From: Scortum barcoo
Lineage: Eukaryota; Chordata; Actinopteri; Centrarchiformes; Terapontidae
Length of the DNA: 64,000 bases
Assembly (NCBI GenBank): GCA_023238725.1
Contig: CM041533.1
Coordinates: 26,136,068 to 26,200,067 of the forward strand
Direction: 5' to 3'
Each line of letters starts with the position of its first letter. Positions within the stretch are counted from its first letter, which is position 1. Under the pieces are notes generated by a model. It made no database searches. It saw nothing but the letters and a program-made list of their open reading frames with translations, and was not told the DNA's origin. The position numbers were made by a program, and so were the translations under genes. Below are positions 35,390-44,370 of the stretch, piece after piece.

Positions 35390-37174
35390 AAAGTGATACC
35401 TGCCTGCACTTTATCACCTGTTTCACCCTTTACTGTACTGTCACCCTTGCGGTTACAACTTTATATATTTATGCATGTATCTTGTATAAAGTGTGCTTTT
35501 TCCTATTTTTACTATTTACAGCTGGGAGTCACCAATATAAACTTCACTATGTGAAAACATAATGACAATAAAGATTCTTGAACTAATCTCAGAGTTTATA
35601 GTTCATTCATTTTTTTTTATCCTGTCTGCCTTGCTGCTGTGTGTGTAGGTCTGGGAATGTATGAGTCTCCTCTGTTCCTGGCAGCTCATGATGAAGACGG
35701 AGGAGGAAGAAGTGTCCCCACTACTCCTTTACAAGTAGCTGCACCAGGTAACACACTAACACACACACACACACTGTACATTATGTATCAGTTTCACCTG
35801 TGAATGATCCATCATGTTCCCTGACTTTCATCTCTGCCAGTGACAGTCTTCACAGAGTCGCTGCCCTCAGACAGCGGTGACAACATGGCATCCCAGTCGG
35901 TTCCCATGGTAACTGCCTCCACTGGGATGGCTTCTGCTGGAGATGATGGAGATGAAGTCTTCATGGAGCAGGAAGGAGAGGGGTGAGCAACTTGTGAACA
36001 GTGGGACCTGAAGTGTCTTTACATTAGAAATTGTAAAATATATTTCAGACAGCTAAAGCTGGAGAAGACCACTAAATCTGTGATTTTGATATTAAAGAAG
36101 CAAAAATGTGACCAAGGGGTTTGAGTTCATTGATTGGGAGATTGTGGATTGTAAAGGTAAATGACTAACACATCTGTTTTCCTAATAGTCAGGTGTATTC
36201 TGGACAATTATAGGAACTTTTTTAGGGTGGAACCACATCTAACTGTGTTTTGTGTTTTCCAGTCCTGGTATTGAATCCTCTTTGGAGAGCCAAACAGACA
36301 TGGATACAACAGGACAGCAGAATGATGATGCATCACTGCCGTCTACCAGCCAAGACCCTGGTAACTTATTCACTTTACTGGCTTGCATGTAAACAGAACC
36401 TAAACCACAGGGCCAGCTTCTTATATGCTAACATGTTTGCTTTCACATGGACACAAACTTTCAAGTGTTTTCAACCTTTGATGACTGCACTGCTCAAAGA
36501 ATCCTGCTGAACACCTCAGCTCAGGATTACTCCCTGTCATATTCTGAATTGAAAATTCAGAATATGAAATTACAAATGTAGTAATTTGGGATGTTTCTTT
36601 TTTTTTTTTTTTTGGTATGTCCTGCTCTCTGCCGATGTGATGAGTTTGTGTTCCCTGAAAGTCTGTCATCCGGTCTCACTGCTCATCTCTGGCTTCATTC
36701 ATAGACACCAGCAGTGTTACTCAGCGGCGCACACTGACCAGTCAACCTTTGATCAGCAGCCTCTCAGCCAGAGGAACCAGAGGAGCGCGGGGGGAGGCCA
36801 GGACGTTACTCAGCCACAGAGGTAAGAATCGAAACATGTATGGAAGACTTGACCTCAGTTCAGTAAAGATTATGCAGCACAGTGCAGGGCTTTTAACCTC
36901 TGCTTGTTAGTCAGTGATATTGTACACTTGCAGAATAAACTCCAGTCATTCAAAGAATAATGATGAAGCTGTTTATTGAAGTGCAAAAAGCAGAGAGCAG
37001 CATACATGTGGGCACAGATATTACAGGGATAATATCATCATCAGCGATGATGTGGGATCAAATGGATCATCTCAGCCATCAATTCGCCAACTTTCTCCTC
37101 ACATTTGTCTCTTTTCAGGAACTTTCTCTCGTGGAGGAAGGGGAGGAGCCATGGGGAGAGGGGGCATCGCCTAA
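10693..37174 (+). CDS. tpr: TPR, nuclear pore basket coiled-coil protein, 55 coding exons
   Basis: TPR forms the filaments of the nuclear basket and acts in mRNA export surveillance, heterochromatin exclusion at pores and spindle-checkpoint anchoring (family knowledge). The start MSAVLLQVLERTELNKLPKG matches the vertebrate N-terminus; gagATG has G at -3. I traced 55 coding exons with consistent phases, totalling 7606 nt. This is about 2531 aa if the extra bases in exons 27 and 30 are discounted (human 2363). Residues 20 to about 1836 are nearly continuous heptad coiled coil. After that come a Ser/Thr/Pro-rich segment, a basic KKLRLKP cluster, an acidic tract and a Gly/Arg-rich end. Two lesions break the frame as given: exon 27 leads to TGA at 24057, and exon 30 contains TAA at 26296. 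Read literally, the product stops after about 1247 aa. Teleosts can carry two tpr copies; I cannot tell which this is. Confidence 0.97.
11887..11928. repeat. Near-perfect stem-loop in tpr intron 2
   Basis: ACATATGTAAG at 11887-11897 pairs with CTTACATATGT at 11918-11928. Inside it, TGTAGT pairs with ACTACA across the loop ATAACA, leaving a single C/T mismatch. The result is an 18-position stem of AT-rich DNA with no assigned function. Confidence 0.7.
12731..13992 (-). mobile_element. Degenerate Tc1/mariner-like transposon in tpr intron 3
   Basis: The ends are inverted: the left begins CAGTTGTGTTCAAAGTAATA, and the right end read on the minus strand begins CAGTTTGTGTAGTGTTCAAA, then ATGATAGCAG. 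A left flanking TA is present; the matching right TA is changed to TT. A second copy of the terminal motif lies near 13774-13795, suggesting IR/DR-type ends. The element is about 1.26 kb. The minus-strand interior encodes a broken transposase: positions 13216-13028 contain QQDNDPKHTS (second catalytic Asp of the DDE triad) and SPDLNLIENL (final Glu). Upstream pieces resemble VKHGG and GPIYRIPGIMDQ in shifted frames. It is not capable of coding an intact enzyme. Confidence 0.88.
12900..13750 (-). pseudogene. Tc1-like transposase pseudogene
   Basis: The best-preserved piece is the catalytic C-terminal part at 13028-13216, with the D and E of a D34E-type active site visible. The reading frame then collapses into stops. 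The N-terminal paired-like helix-turn-helix region near 13400-13750 is not open in any frame. The copy is dead. Confidence 0.8.
18467..23783 (+). CDS. tpr: tpr exons 14-26: central coiled coil
   Basis: Exons: 18467-18690, 19409-19572, 19680-19804, 19935-20083, 20190-20352, 20908-21042, 21226-21366, 21484-21694, 21902-22098, 22224-22364, 22928-23044, 23176-23379, 23599-23783. They cover about residues 495-1213. Markers are LLVELEKARGNQV, RQRDMYKILLTQSTG, AKAALKQL, YKKEKAEND, KRYEMLQ (split over an intron), KYERELMLHAADVEALQ and EQILEILR. A Ser/Ala-rich break in the coil occurs in exon 21 (near 21600-21670), and a run of Gln occurs in exon 26 (23697-23725). All junctions are GT-AG with consistent phase. 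Confidence 0.95.
21718..21748. repeat. Perfect 13-bp stem-loop in tpr intron 21
   Basis: GAATACCATATT and its exact reverse complement AATATGGTATTC, extended by one T-A pair, flank a 5-nt loop. It starts 24 bp past the exon 21 donor. Function unknown. Confidence 0.75.
22690..22890. repeat. Dispersed repeat fragment, copy A
   Basis: This intron segment shares ctgttttcagtgaaaaagct and the following TAAAAA-rich stretch with a second copy near 62985-63020 in this window. The surroundings resemble a repeat often seen in teleost introns. Boundaries are uncertain. Confidence 0.5.
23064..23096. repeat. (CA)n microsatellite
   Basis: Uninterrupted CA tract in the intron between tpr exons 24 and 25, about 20 bp past the donor. 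Confidence 0.95.
23954..26778 (+). CDS. tpr: tpr exons 27-31, containing two frame lesions
   Basis: Exons: 23954-24103, 24833-24970, 25689-25820, 26173-26311, 26580-26778, about residues 1213-1462. Exon 27 begins FVRREKEIA, then loses frame inside gctctcttcgcc (24012-24023). After the shift the expected HKQRVEHQDRELKELQEAL follows, so the exon carries two surplus bases or lacks one. Exon 30 reads normally to QLAEETEA, then meets TAA at 26296 within a tandem CTAAAGA duplication (26288-26301); its length (139 nt) does not fit the phase demanded by exon 31. Exon 31 is well conserved (NQVKKIGRRYKTQYEELKAQ). Flanking splice sites are normal. Confidence 0.9.
26329..26352. repeat. (CA)n microsatellite
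   Basis: CA tract shortly after the donor of tpr exon 30. Confidence 0.9.
26890..29519 (+). CDS. tpr: tpr exons 32-37: Gln/Asn-rich expanded coil
   Basis: Exons: 26890-27039, 27571-27684, 27910-28014, 28189-28401, 28852-28890, 29325-29519, about residues 1463-1734 (272 aa). From memory, the same interval in human TPR is only about 77 aa. Exons 32-35 are built from heptad-like units rich in Gln and Asn, including KAREELNKAKEELNSLKEE, QNQLTQNQNQLTQ and LSQTQTQLQQNQNQLTQSQ. Exons 33, 34, 35 and 36 are all phase 0-0, which would permit duplication or skipping without loss of frame. Exon 36 is only 39 nt. Exon 37 ends LQEELAKLRQE, which rejoins the conserved vertebrate sequence. Confidence 0.9.
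29959..32274 (+). CDS. tpr: tpr exons 38-43: end of coil, Ser/Thr/Pro segment, nuclear-import region
   Basis: Exons: 29959-30070, 30239-30432, 30998-31068, 31332-31531, 31694-31888, 32165-32274, about residues 1735-2028. The coiled coil ends in exon 39 (ALKSQYEGRLLRLDRELREL). Exons 40-42 encode a low-complexity region with the conserved blocks SDPPTANIRPTPS, TPRASIRPMVTPATV and TTAFVQPTQQQ. Exon 43 has GSKRGRE, a run of Glu, and TKKLRLKP, corresponding to the region where human TPR carries its nuclear-localisation signal. Confidence 0.94.
30903..30941. repeat. Perfect 16-bp inverted repeat in tpr intron 39
   Basis: AATATTATGACTTAAT (30903-30918) and its exact reverse complement (30926-30941) are separated by TGTCTAT. 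The repeat lies about 55 bp before the exon 40 acceptor. No element family is recognised. Confidence 0.8.
32865..37174 (+). CDS. tpr: tpr exons 44-55: acidic C-terminal domain
   Basis: Exons: 32865-32939, 33564-33815, 33904-34105, 34192-34385, 34594-34665, 34810-34901, 35220-35332, 35649-35747, 35841-35982, 36263-36360, 36705-36821, 37119-37174, about residues 2029-2531. Exon 45 encodes DVIVIDTDSES, a SUMO-interaction-like motif, followed by a Glu/Asp tract that continues into exon 46. Highly conserved blocks follow: [64 protein letters not shown] and SVPTTPLQVAAPVTVF. The protein ends in a Gly/Arg-rich stretch (GGRGGAMGRGGIA) before TAA at 37172-37174. Antisense frames over the acidic exons are artefacts of GAG/GAA runs. 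Confidence 0.95.
35339..35387. repeat. (CA)n microsatellite
   Basis: About 24 CA units immediately after the donor of tpr exon 50. Confidence 0.95.
36537..36567. repeat. Perfect 14-bp hairpin in tpr intron 53
   Basis: TCATATTCTGAATT and its exact reverse complement flank a 3-nt loop (GAA). A T-rich tract follows at 36598-36614. Confidence 0.75.
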
Positions 37175-37513
37175 TGATGTCACCAGCAGCAACGCGATCA
37201 TTTCATCCAACAAGGAAATTAAAAAAGACAAAGCGTAGTTCTTAGATTATTTGAGTTTTCAGACATTCAGTATTTTTACAAATCTTCTGTCCAATCAAAT
37301 TCACACTATTACAAGAGGTATGATAGCTTTGTGTGTGCGGTCCCTCTCACATATGTAAGATTGTTTCTGAAATCCAGGAAGTTTTAGTTTGTTAGTTTTT
37401 TAGTTCTTTTGTAATTTTTGCTTTAAATGTATTCATGAGAGCAGTCATGGTTTTGTAATTTTGTCAGTGTCTTTATTTTACTGTGTCTTTTGGTTGTTAA
37501 AACATGTTTTAGT

Positions 37514-37529
37514 AATAAAGTCGAATAAA
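37514..37529 (+). terminator. tpr: Poly(A) signals of tpr
   Basis: Two AATAAA hexamers (37514-37519 and 37524-37529) lie about 340-355 nt after the tpr stop. They are the first good signals on this strand, so the 3' UTR is probably about 370 nt. Confidence 0.7.
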
Positions 37530-38083
37530 GAGTAGCAGAGATATCATGTGTTTTATAATCAGTGTGAGAGTCCAGTGAGTTAGAGTGGACAGAGAATTAG
37601 TGGTGAATGAAGAAATGAAGAATACACTCTCCCTTTAGTTTTTTAAATGCTGCCTTTGTTGGTTTTATATTTTAAGTTCTTTAAAGTCTTTTAGACAAAA
37701 CCTGAAGATATCAATTTAGGTCTGGGAAGCTGTGTTTGATAAATTTTGCTATTTTACTGACACATTTTATATGTTGTATGTTAAAGTACAAAAAAAAGGT
37801 AAAGTAGACCATTGAAAATTATCATTAATTACAGCCATAATAATCAAAGTCTTTTGATCTTGAGCCTTTAAGCCTCAAGTTTTCCTACTACTTCATGGAA
37901 ATGGAACTTTTCAAACAGATTTGGTAGAGTCTTTAGCATTTGGAAGGTTTAAGGTTTAATAGAAAGATGCAGTGGGGCTGCTCAAACTTGAAATTATAGG
38001 AAACCTTTTCTTCTGGGAATTAAAAGTGACTATTAGAAGAAAATACTACTTTTTGTTCAGTAGATGTATTTACTAAGAACTTA
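37530..38083. other. tpr/prg4 convergent spacer
   Basis: AT-rich DNA between the inferred poly(A) signals of two convergent genes. I see no exon, RNA gene or repeat family here. Confidence 0.6.
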
Positions 38084-38089
38084 TTTATT
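38084..38089 (-). terminator. prg4: Poly(A) signal of prg4
   Basis: AATAAA on the minus strand, 53 nt beyond the prg4 stop codon (38143-38145). Confidence 0.6.
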
Positions 38090-38142
38090 TAGAAATGCAG
38101 AAAATACCAGGACAAGGCCTCTATCTCCCTTTCAGGATGTTC

Positions 38143-38355
38143 CTAGGGACAGCGCAGCCACACTCTGATGGAGTTGGCGAGGTGGAGAGGGTTGGCATTA
38201 GGAGCTGCCGTGTTGCCAGAGTTGGTCACCACAGTAGCAGGCTGGCTAAGAATGGGTAGCGGTGCGAAGGCTGCAGATGGTTCAGGTTTGGCCAGTGCAG
38301 GCAGGTCACCTGAAATCAGGACGCTGAAGAAGAGAGCTGCGATGGAGAAGATAAC

Positions 38356-38398
<43 letters not shown>

Positions 38399-41300
38399 AG
38401 TCAGCTTTTGGTAGAGTGGAAAGGCCTCGTAAACATAATGAAACACAAGAGAAGTACAGCGTAGATTTGGTCAATAAGATAAACAGGAATTTAAGCACTC
38501 AGAATGCTTCTTACGTCCAGAGAAGACGTAGTGCTCGTATCGGCCACTCTGAGGGCTGGGCATGGACAGAGCAGAGGTGACCGGGGTGGGGAATCCCTTC
38601 AAAGACACTTTGATGTTGATCTCTCCACTTAAAAGAACTTCTGGATGTGAGGAGAAAAACAACAGTTAAAGAAACAAGTGAGATGTTATTTGATGAATTT
38701 AGCCTAATAAACTTAAGGTTTTATGTGATGCTTATTGTGAACTGACTGGTAATTGAGAAAAATAAAAGTTAACACAAGAGTTAATTATGATAAGTCATTA
38801 CAATCATTCGTTGTGAGACTACTAACCAGCCTGGCGAGGTAAACGCGTCTGCACAGAGCTCATTGGTTTTTTGCCACAGGATGGAGTGCTGCTGGGTGGG
38901 AAGGTGAACCTCTGCATGATGTCTCCTAGAGGACAGGGAAAGTCACTGTTGGTCATGTCCTCAAATGCAACACTGTGTGTCCATCTGTCTTTGTTCATTT
39001 ATAACAGCCAATATAACAAACAACCACACTGTCTGGAGCATGGCATTTTAGACACTGCATGTGTGACAAAATGATCTCAACTCAAAGGTCCACTGTCTTT
39101 TTGGACCTCTCAGTTGTCTTCATGTATTCCTTACCGTTCTTAAAGAAGTATACAGTCTCTGGTTTGCTCCTGGTTGCTGGTACTGCCAGTGCAGCACTGA
39201 TGCTTCCTGTCAGACCCGGGAACTCAGAAGCCAGAGGTTTGGGGTAGCCCGGCTCCATCACCATGTTCCCATCTAGACGCCAGTACTGGTTATCCTGGAG
39301 TGGTTGATGAGGAGGAGAGATGGTGACAAAGAGGATTACTGCTCATTGAACTCTCTCCTTCATCACATCCACATCATCTGAAGCTGTTTTGTATTGTGAA
39401 AACCGTGAGCATACTCAAAAACACATAGACTTTTTCTGATGGAAAATCTGAAGCAACCATAAAAAAAAAAGGAAATCAACTGCATTTGCTACATTTTTGC
39501 AAATTGAGTTGAGAAGAGTTTTCATGGTGGATATTAGTTTTTTCTGAAATCTAGAAATTCCTTGAAAAAGAATATGTACATGCTGTTGTTTAAAAAAACA
39601 GTGGGATCATTTAAAGTCTCTAACAACTGAACTACTCTGGACTGAATCCAGGAACTTTTTGTTATTGTGACAGTAGTAATAAGATTAGTATTACTAATCC
39701 AGTGTCTATTGTGGTAGTACAGAAATAGTTATAGTTTGATGTCAGAGGTTGCAGTAAAAGTCATTGCAGTAGTCAGGATTTCACTCGTGGCACAATATCC
39801 AGTTTAGACATTTGGTAGACAAATAAGAAGACTGAGTTACAGAAGCAGCAGGTGTAACAGCGACACAGTGGTTGTAGTTGTGGTGACAGCAGCAGTGATT
39901 ATGGGTCATAGTAATAATTGTACCTTGATGATGTAGGTGTTTCCGTGGCAGTTGCAGCGTGTGAAGACAGTATCGATGGGAGAGGGGACACCCAAGGTGT
40001 CTGTGATACTCTGTGGATGACCAACTGAGTGACTGACAGGGTCCACTGACCAGAACAGCTCACCTGAACACAGAGAGCAATTTACACAGGACACTCAGAG
40101 ACTTCATAGAGTCACACTACATTAACATGCTCAATATATAAACACCACATTGACATTATTATGTGGTTAAATACGTATTTTCCCAGTACTGCCTTTGCAG
40201 ACTCTTTTTATCCTGGACTCATTACAGTATGTAATATATGTAGAAACAATACAATACAATATTCATCCATAAGGTCAACTGGGAAACAACGAACAGCACA
40301 CACTGATACTGACCTTTAAATATTAGTATGGTCCCATTGCTGAGAGCTGTCAGCCCATTGATGGGAGAATCACTGCATAGGCCGACATCAGCAAAGAGTC
40401 CTACAGAAACATACACATGCACACACACATTTATCTGAATTATTGATCCAGTGTGTTATTTTTAGTAATACTTTTGTGTTAATGAATCAAAACACCCTGT
40501 CTTGAGTCTTTTGTGGGCATCATTATGAACTGTTTGAATTTTCAACATTTCAACAAGCCATTTTTTGTTACTAACATTAAATTAGTCAAAGCAGTCTGTT
40601 CTAAACATTTGATTTGATCTCATTATTCTAAACTTAAGTAATGTTATATCTGTAATATTTGCAAATGTAAAGACACAAAAGACTGAAGTCAGTCAAAAAG
40701 GGACAGATGATGCATGCAGGCACACACACACACACACTCACACATCCAGAGGACTACTGGTCCTACCTGTCCCAGGTCCATTGGAACCTCCTTCTGCCAA
40801 AGAAAGACCCAGGGTCTGGGCTACGTCTTGCAGGGTGCTGGGTCTCGGTCTGGAGCCAGCTAGGCCACTGAGACCTGGAAACAGCATGTGGTCAAACGCA
40901 ATGATTTTTTAAAAGTTAACAAGGATATCATGTTTTTTTTTAAACTTACATTGTAATCTAATAAAACTAAGTATTACAATTATTCAACTATTATTCCTTT
41001 TTATTCAGCCTGCTTGACAAAAACAACTAATTCCAAATGAAATTGACATAATTCACCTTGATTTGGTCCAGATGGAGCCACCCCTCCAGGTGACAGCACC
41101 AGGTGAACATTCACTCTGCCAGCAACAGCTTCAGGACCAGAGGGGCTGACAGGAGCACTGCTGCCCACAGATGGAGCACTGTAGCTGGGCAGAGAGGAGC
41201 CAGCTGTTGGAGACTCTGGAGCTCCACCATGAGAGGAAGCACTGGACATTGGCTGTAGACCTACAGGCACGTTACTCACACCTACAGAAGGAAAACGGTG

Positions 41301-44190
41301 AGATGATTTTTGTATGTCATTTACAAACTAGTATTATCTTTTAAGTAAAAAATTTAATTTAAAAAAAGGAAGTAAAAAATATTCCAAACCATGATATAGT
41401 GGATTGGTCAGTACAGCTGAAGGGGCGTGGCCAGAGGAGCTGGCAGGGTTTGCGTTGAGGAGGTCTAATTGATCTGGACACTGACCGCCAGGGTACTGTG
41501 GGCAGCGACCTCTTGCTACATATAAACAAATAAATTCAGATTATCATGATATTACAGCATTAATCATGACAGTTAAGAGAGTTGTGTTTTTACGTTTGAC
41601 CCAATCTATCAAGAATTAACATTACTACTGAGTTCTCAGTGTTCTCAAGTTATTTTTAGCTACTGTGCCCCTTTTGAGCACCCTCACCTTCCATCATCTC
41701 TGACAGTCCTGTGATGGAAATTTCTGTAAGTTAGTTTGTGGTTATTTAATAAAGAGTACTGTAACTTATAGTATAATATATGTGAGAACAATATAAAGTA
41801 AGTTAAATTAAAGGAATAGTTTGATACTCTGGGAAATGCAGACCACTTTGTCCACATTGTAATCCAGTCTCTTTCATTAGCATGTTAAAATACATCTCTG
41901 TGTGCAGGCATGGTAAAAATAGCTCTGCTGTCTGGATACAGTGAAGGTTTTTGCCTCATTTTGTCATGACAACATGTTCAACATCAGTATTTACCTGTGT
42001 ACCATTCCTCACTCTCACTGTTAGACTTTTTCTTGTTCTTCTCTGATTTCCGATTTCCTGAGGAGTGGACAATGATAAGAGAGAGAGTTTTATAACCTAA
42101 TTTTCTATGTGCTACTGCTTAATCTCCCAGTAAACCGATTTATTTTTATTCCAAAGGCTCATTCTGTCAAACTTGTCAGCAGAACAATGAATTTATTTTC
42201 AGTCAGCCTCACACATTTTCCGCAGACTAAATTTGTACCAATTGGCAGGTTTGAAGATCCACATGGAGCTCATTTTTGGTTTTGTCGCTGTATTCAGAGA
42301 AAAGTAATATATCTGGCACTGTGATAACAATTCCTTATAAAAGCTACAATGGCAGTGAAAGAGAAGCTCTCTGCAGTTATTGATGGCTGCTGACCTGAAG
42401 CTGCAGCCCGCAGAGGCTGGAAAGTCCTGGGGTGTGAAACGGACACACTGGCATCTGTGGACAGAGAGACAAGGTGGGTGGAAACATCCACCTTTATTTG
42501 ATACCTTGCCAAAACTATGTCAGCTATTCACAACCAACAATATTTTTCTAATCAGTAACCAAGATAGTTAAAGTTTAGAAACTTAAACTTTAACTACAAT
42601 TGTGTGTGTGTGTTGTAAAGTTACTGTGTATGATTGTGTTCTTGCTGTTGGTCCTTACCACAGAGTAACTGGTAGTCATGACAACAGGTGTTGAACTGGA
42701 TGCACTGTGGATCACACTCACACAGCCGACCGCGCCTGAACGTCTCACCACAGCGACCCTGACAGGACTGAACTGAGAACAGCCAGATAAACTTTGTCAA
42801 CACAACAGAACTCATCTTACTTTCAACTGTTCAAAACTGTCTGTAAGGGGCAGAAAACCTCCAAGCATACATACAGACACATGCTTCTAACATGGCCATG
42901 ACATGCAACATGATGAAAGTCAGGGGAAGAATTATGTATGTCTGATTAGCAATTACTGTTCACTGCTGCCAAATATAAACCCCCACACAACACATGGAAC
43001 TATGCAACTATGTTGATGTATCACGTTAGGAAAATCAGGTGTCAATAATAAAACGGTGAATTTCAATGAGGTGCTGCAGTTTATGGTCCTGCTACTGTTC
43101 ATGCTGGCTCACTGCCACAGCTTACTGAAACACCTGAATGGAACACAGGCATTTTTAAAATGTCATTAATGACACTTGTGGTTCTTCTACGTGTATCGTG
43201 TATCTTATTGTCTGTGTGTGTACTGTATGTGTGCAGATTACCAGTGGTGCAAACAGCTTGAAAGTCTTGGCAGCACTCATTATGTTGAAGGCAGCTGAAG
43301 TCACAGGTACACTGCTGGCCTCTGGTGAAAGTCTCCCCACAACGACCCACACAGCTGCCTGAGGAGAGATGGCATGTGTGTGAAGCATTTCAGTCATACT
43401 TTTCATTCCTACAATCCCTGATTTTCATTCAGGGATTGTAAGGATTGTATGGCATCAGCACTGTAAGGTATTACAAAGAAGAGTGCAAGATATCCCAGTA
43501 TTATGGATATAATATTAAACATGAAATGCTACATTGTAAGGCATAACAAATATTATTATTTTCATTTTTTTGGGGGGTTTATATCCTGTTATTATTTTTA
43601 GATAGAACCGCTGAAGATGGACAGGAAAGGAGGAAGACATGGAATTCCAGGAATCGAACTGGGGTCCGCTGTGGTTAGGCCCATTGCCTCATACATGTGT
43701 GCGCGCTCTACCAACTCAGCCACCCACACCACATAAATATTATTTAACATTAGGTATGATATTTTCATCATGAGGAATCAGAATTAGGTTTCAAGGTATT
43801 GTTAGTGCAGTGTAATGTATAACAAGGTCTCATGGCTGCATTATTTAACTTAAAATGCTGCACTCATTGAAATTTTAAACCATAGTAGCTGTCACCAGAT
43901 TATAAGGCATATGAGGATATCATAAATTAAGTTATTCATGCAATACATTACCAGATGCATTATTTGAAATTCTAAAGTATAAATACACCGTAAGGCATCA
44001 GAAAGGAATTAAAAGTTAGTTTAAAGCACAAAATAGACATAACCTTGGTACTACAATTACAAAGTGTCATGGTGTAGATTGGCTAAATACACGTGTTGGT
44101 GTGTGCAGTACCTGGTCCAGCAGCAGCAGTGTAGGTCACAGCAAGGCCAAGCAACAGAAGCCACGGTGACATTTTCATCATCATCTTCAT
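38143..44190 (-). CDS. prg4: Proteoglycan 4-like secreted protein (two SMB domains plus hemopexin), 14 coding exons
   Basis: Coding exons in transcript order: 44112-44190, 43242-43358, 42659-42772, 41995-42057, 41688-41708, 41390-41515, 41057-41281, 40767-40874, 40314-40400, 39924-40063, 39135-39294, 38827-38925, 38515-38640, 38143-38336; phases close and give 552 aa. A signal peptide (about 1-24, SPWLLLLGLAVTYTAAA) is followed by two somatomedin-B domains (about 27-65 and 66-103), each with eight cysteines in the SMB pattern. Next comes a short basic patch (KSEKNKKKS) and a Ser/Pro/Gly-rich linker (about 104-284). The hemopexin-like C-terminus starts LCSDSPINGLTALSNGT and contains VPSPIDTVFTRCNC, GYPKPL and the ending RVWLRCP. 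The large lubricin mucin repeat of mammals is absent. The protein is expected to be secreted into matrix or joint fluid. The first in-frame ATG after the spliced leader was chosen. Whether it is the prg4a or prg4b copy is undecided. Confidence 0.93.
38360..38395. repeat. (TA)n microsatellite in last prg4 intron
   Basis: Uninterrupted TA tract between prg4 exons 13 and 14, about 20 bp upstream of the last acceptor in the gene's direction. Confidence 0.95.
41688..41708 (-). other. prg4: 21-nt prg4 microexon (exon 5)
   Basis: The sequence between an acceptor (tttccatcacag) and a donor (gtgagg) encodes in-frame GLSEMME (G and the last E shared with neighbours). It is symmetric (phase 1-1), so it can be included or skipped without changing frame. 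Real use is inferred from the splice sites and phase. Confidence 0.6.
41812..41950. repeat. Probable dispersed teleost repeat fragment
   Basis: The run aaaggaatagtttgatactc, then tgggaaatgc, resembles the start of a repeat found widely in teleost introns (AATAGTTTGACATTTTGGGA-type). A related start occurs near 55508. It lies in the prg4 intron between exons 4 and 5. The call rests on remembered consensus sequence. Confidence 0.45.
43410..43440. repeat. Perfect 12-bp stem-loop in prg4 intron 1
   Basis: TACAATCCCTGA pairs exactly with TCAGGGATTGTA across a 7-nt loop, about 50 bp upstream (in gene direction) of the first SMB exon. Confidence 0.7.
43560..43731 (-). mobile_element. tRNA-derived SINE in prg4 intron 1
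   Basis: Read on the minus strand, the head starts GGTGTGGGTGGCTGAGTTGG. It has an A-box-like TGGCTGAGTTGG (43711-43722) and a B-box-like AGTTCGATTCC (43650-43660). After these comes a tail containing CTTTCCTGTCCATCTTCAG, typical of fish tRNA-SINEs, and an A-rich end. The lack of a matching acceptor stem and the non-tRNA tail argue against a functional tRNA gene. Confidence 0.75.
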
Positions 44191-44202
44191 CCAAGACTCT
44201 GC

Positions 44203-44335
44203 CTGAAAGAAATCTGAGCCCGACATAATAGCAGCAGACAAATGGAGCATAAGAGAGAGAGAGACTGTCACAGTAAGAGAAAGAGAGTGAGAGAGTCAGC
44301 AGGTACCTTCTCAGTGTGTCACCTCTCCTCGTCTT
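44203..44335 (-). promoter_or_regulatory. prg4: prg4 untranslated first exon and leader intron
   Basis: GATTTCTTTCAG ending at 44203 is a strong acceptor 12 nt before the ATG. Upstream, GAGAAG then gtacct (donor at 44307-44306) closes a short non-coding exon running from the expected start near 44335. This leaves a leader intron of about 105 nt. The structure is inferred from signals only. Confidence 0.55.
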
Positions 44336-44360
44336 CTGTTAATCGGTGAGTCTGTTGGTC

Positions 44361-44369
44361 TTATATATA
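44361..44369 (-). promoter_or_regulatory. prg4: TATA box of prg4
   Basis: TATATATAA on the minus strand sits about 30 bp upstream of the inferred start of the short leader exon. A TATA promoter suits a tissue-specific secreted-protein gene, in contrast with the TATA-less odr4/tpr interval. Confidence 0.6.
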
Positions 44370-44370
44370 C

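Noticed and set aside
43640..43731. Possible functional tRNA gene
   Set aside because: A and B box-like motifs are present, but no acceptor-stem pairing was apparent and the sequence continues into a SINE tail.
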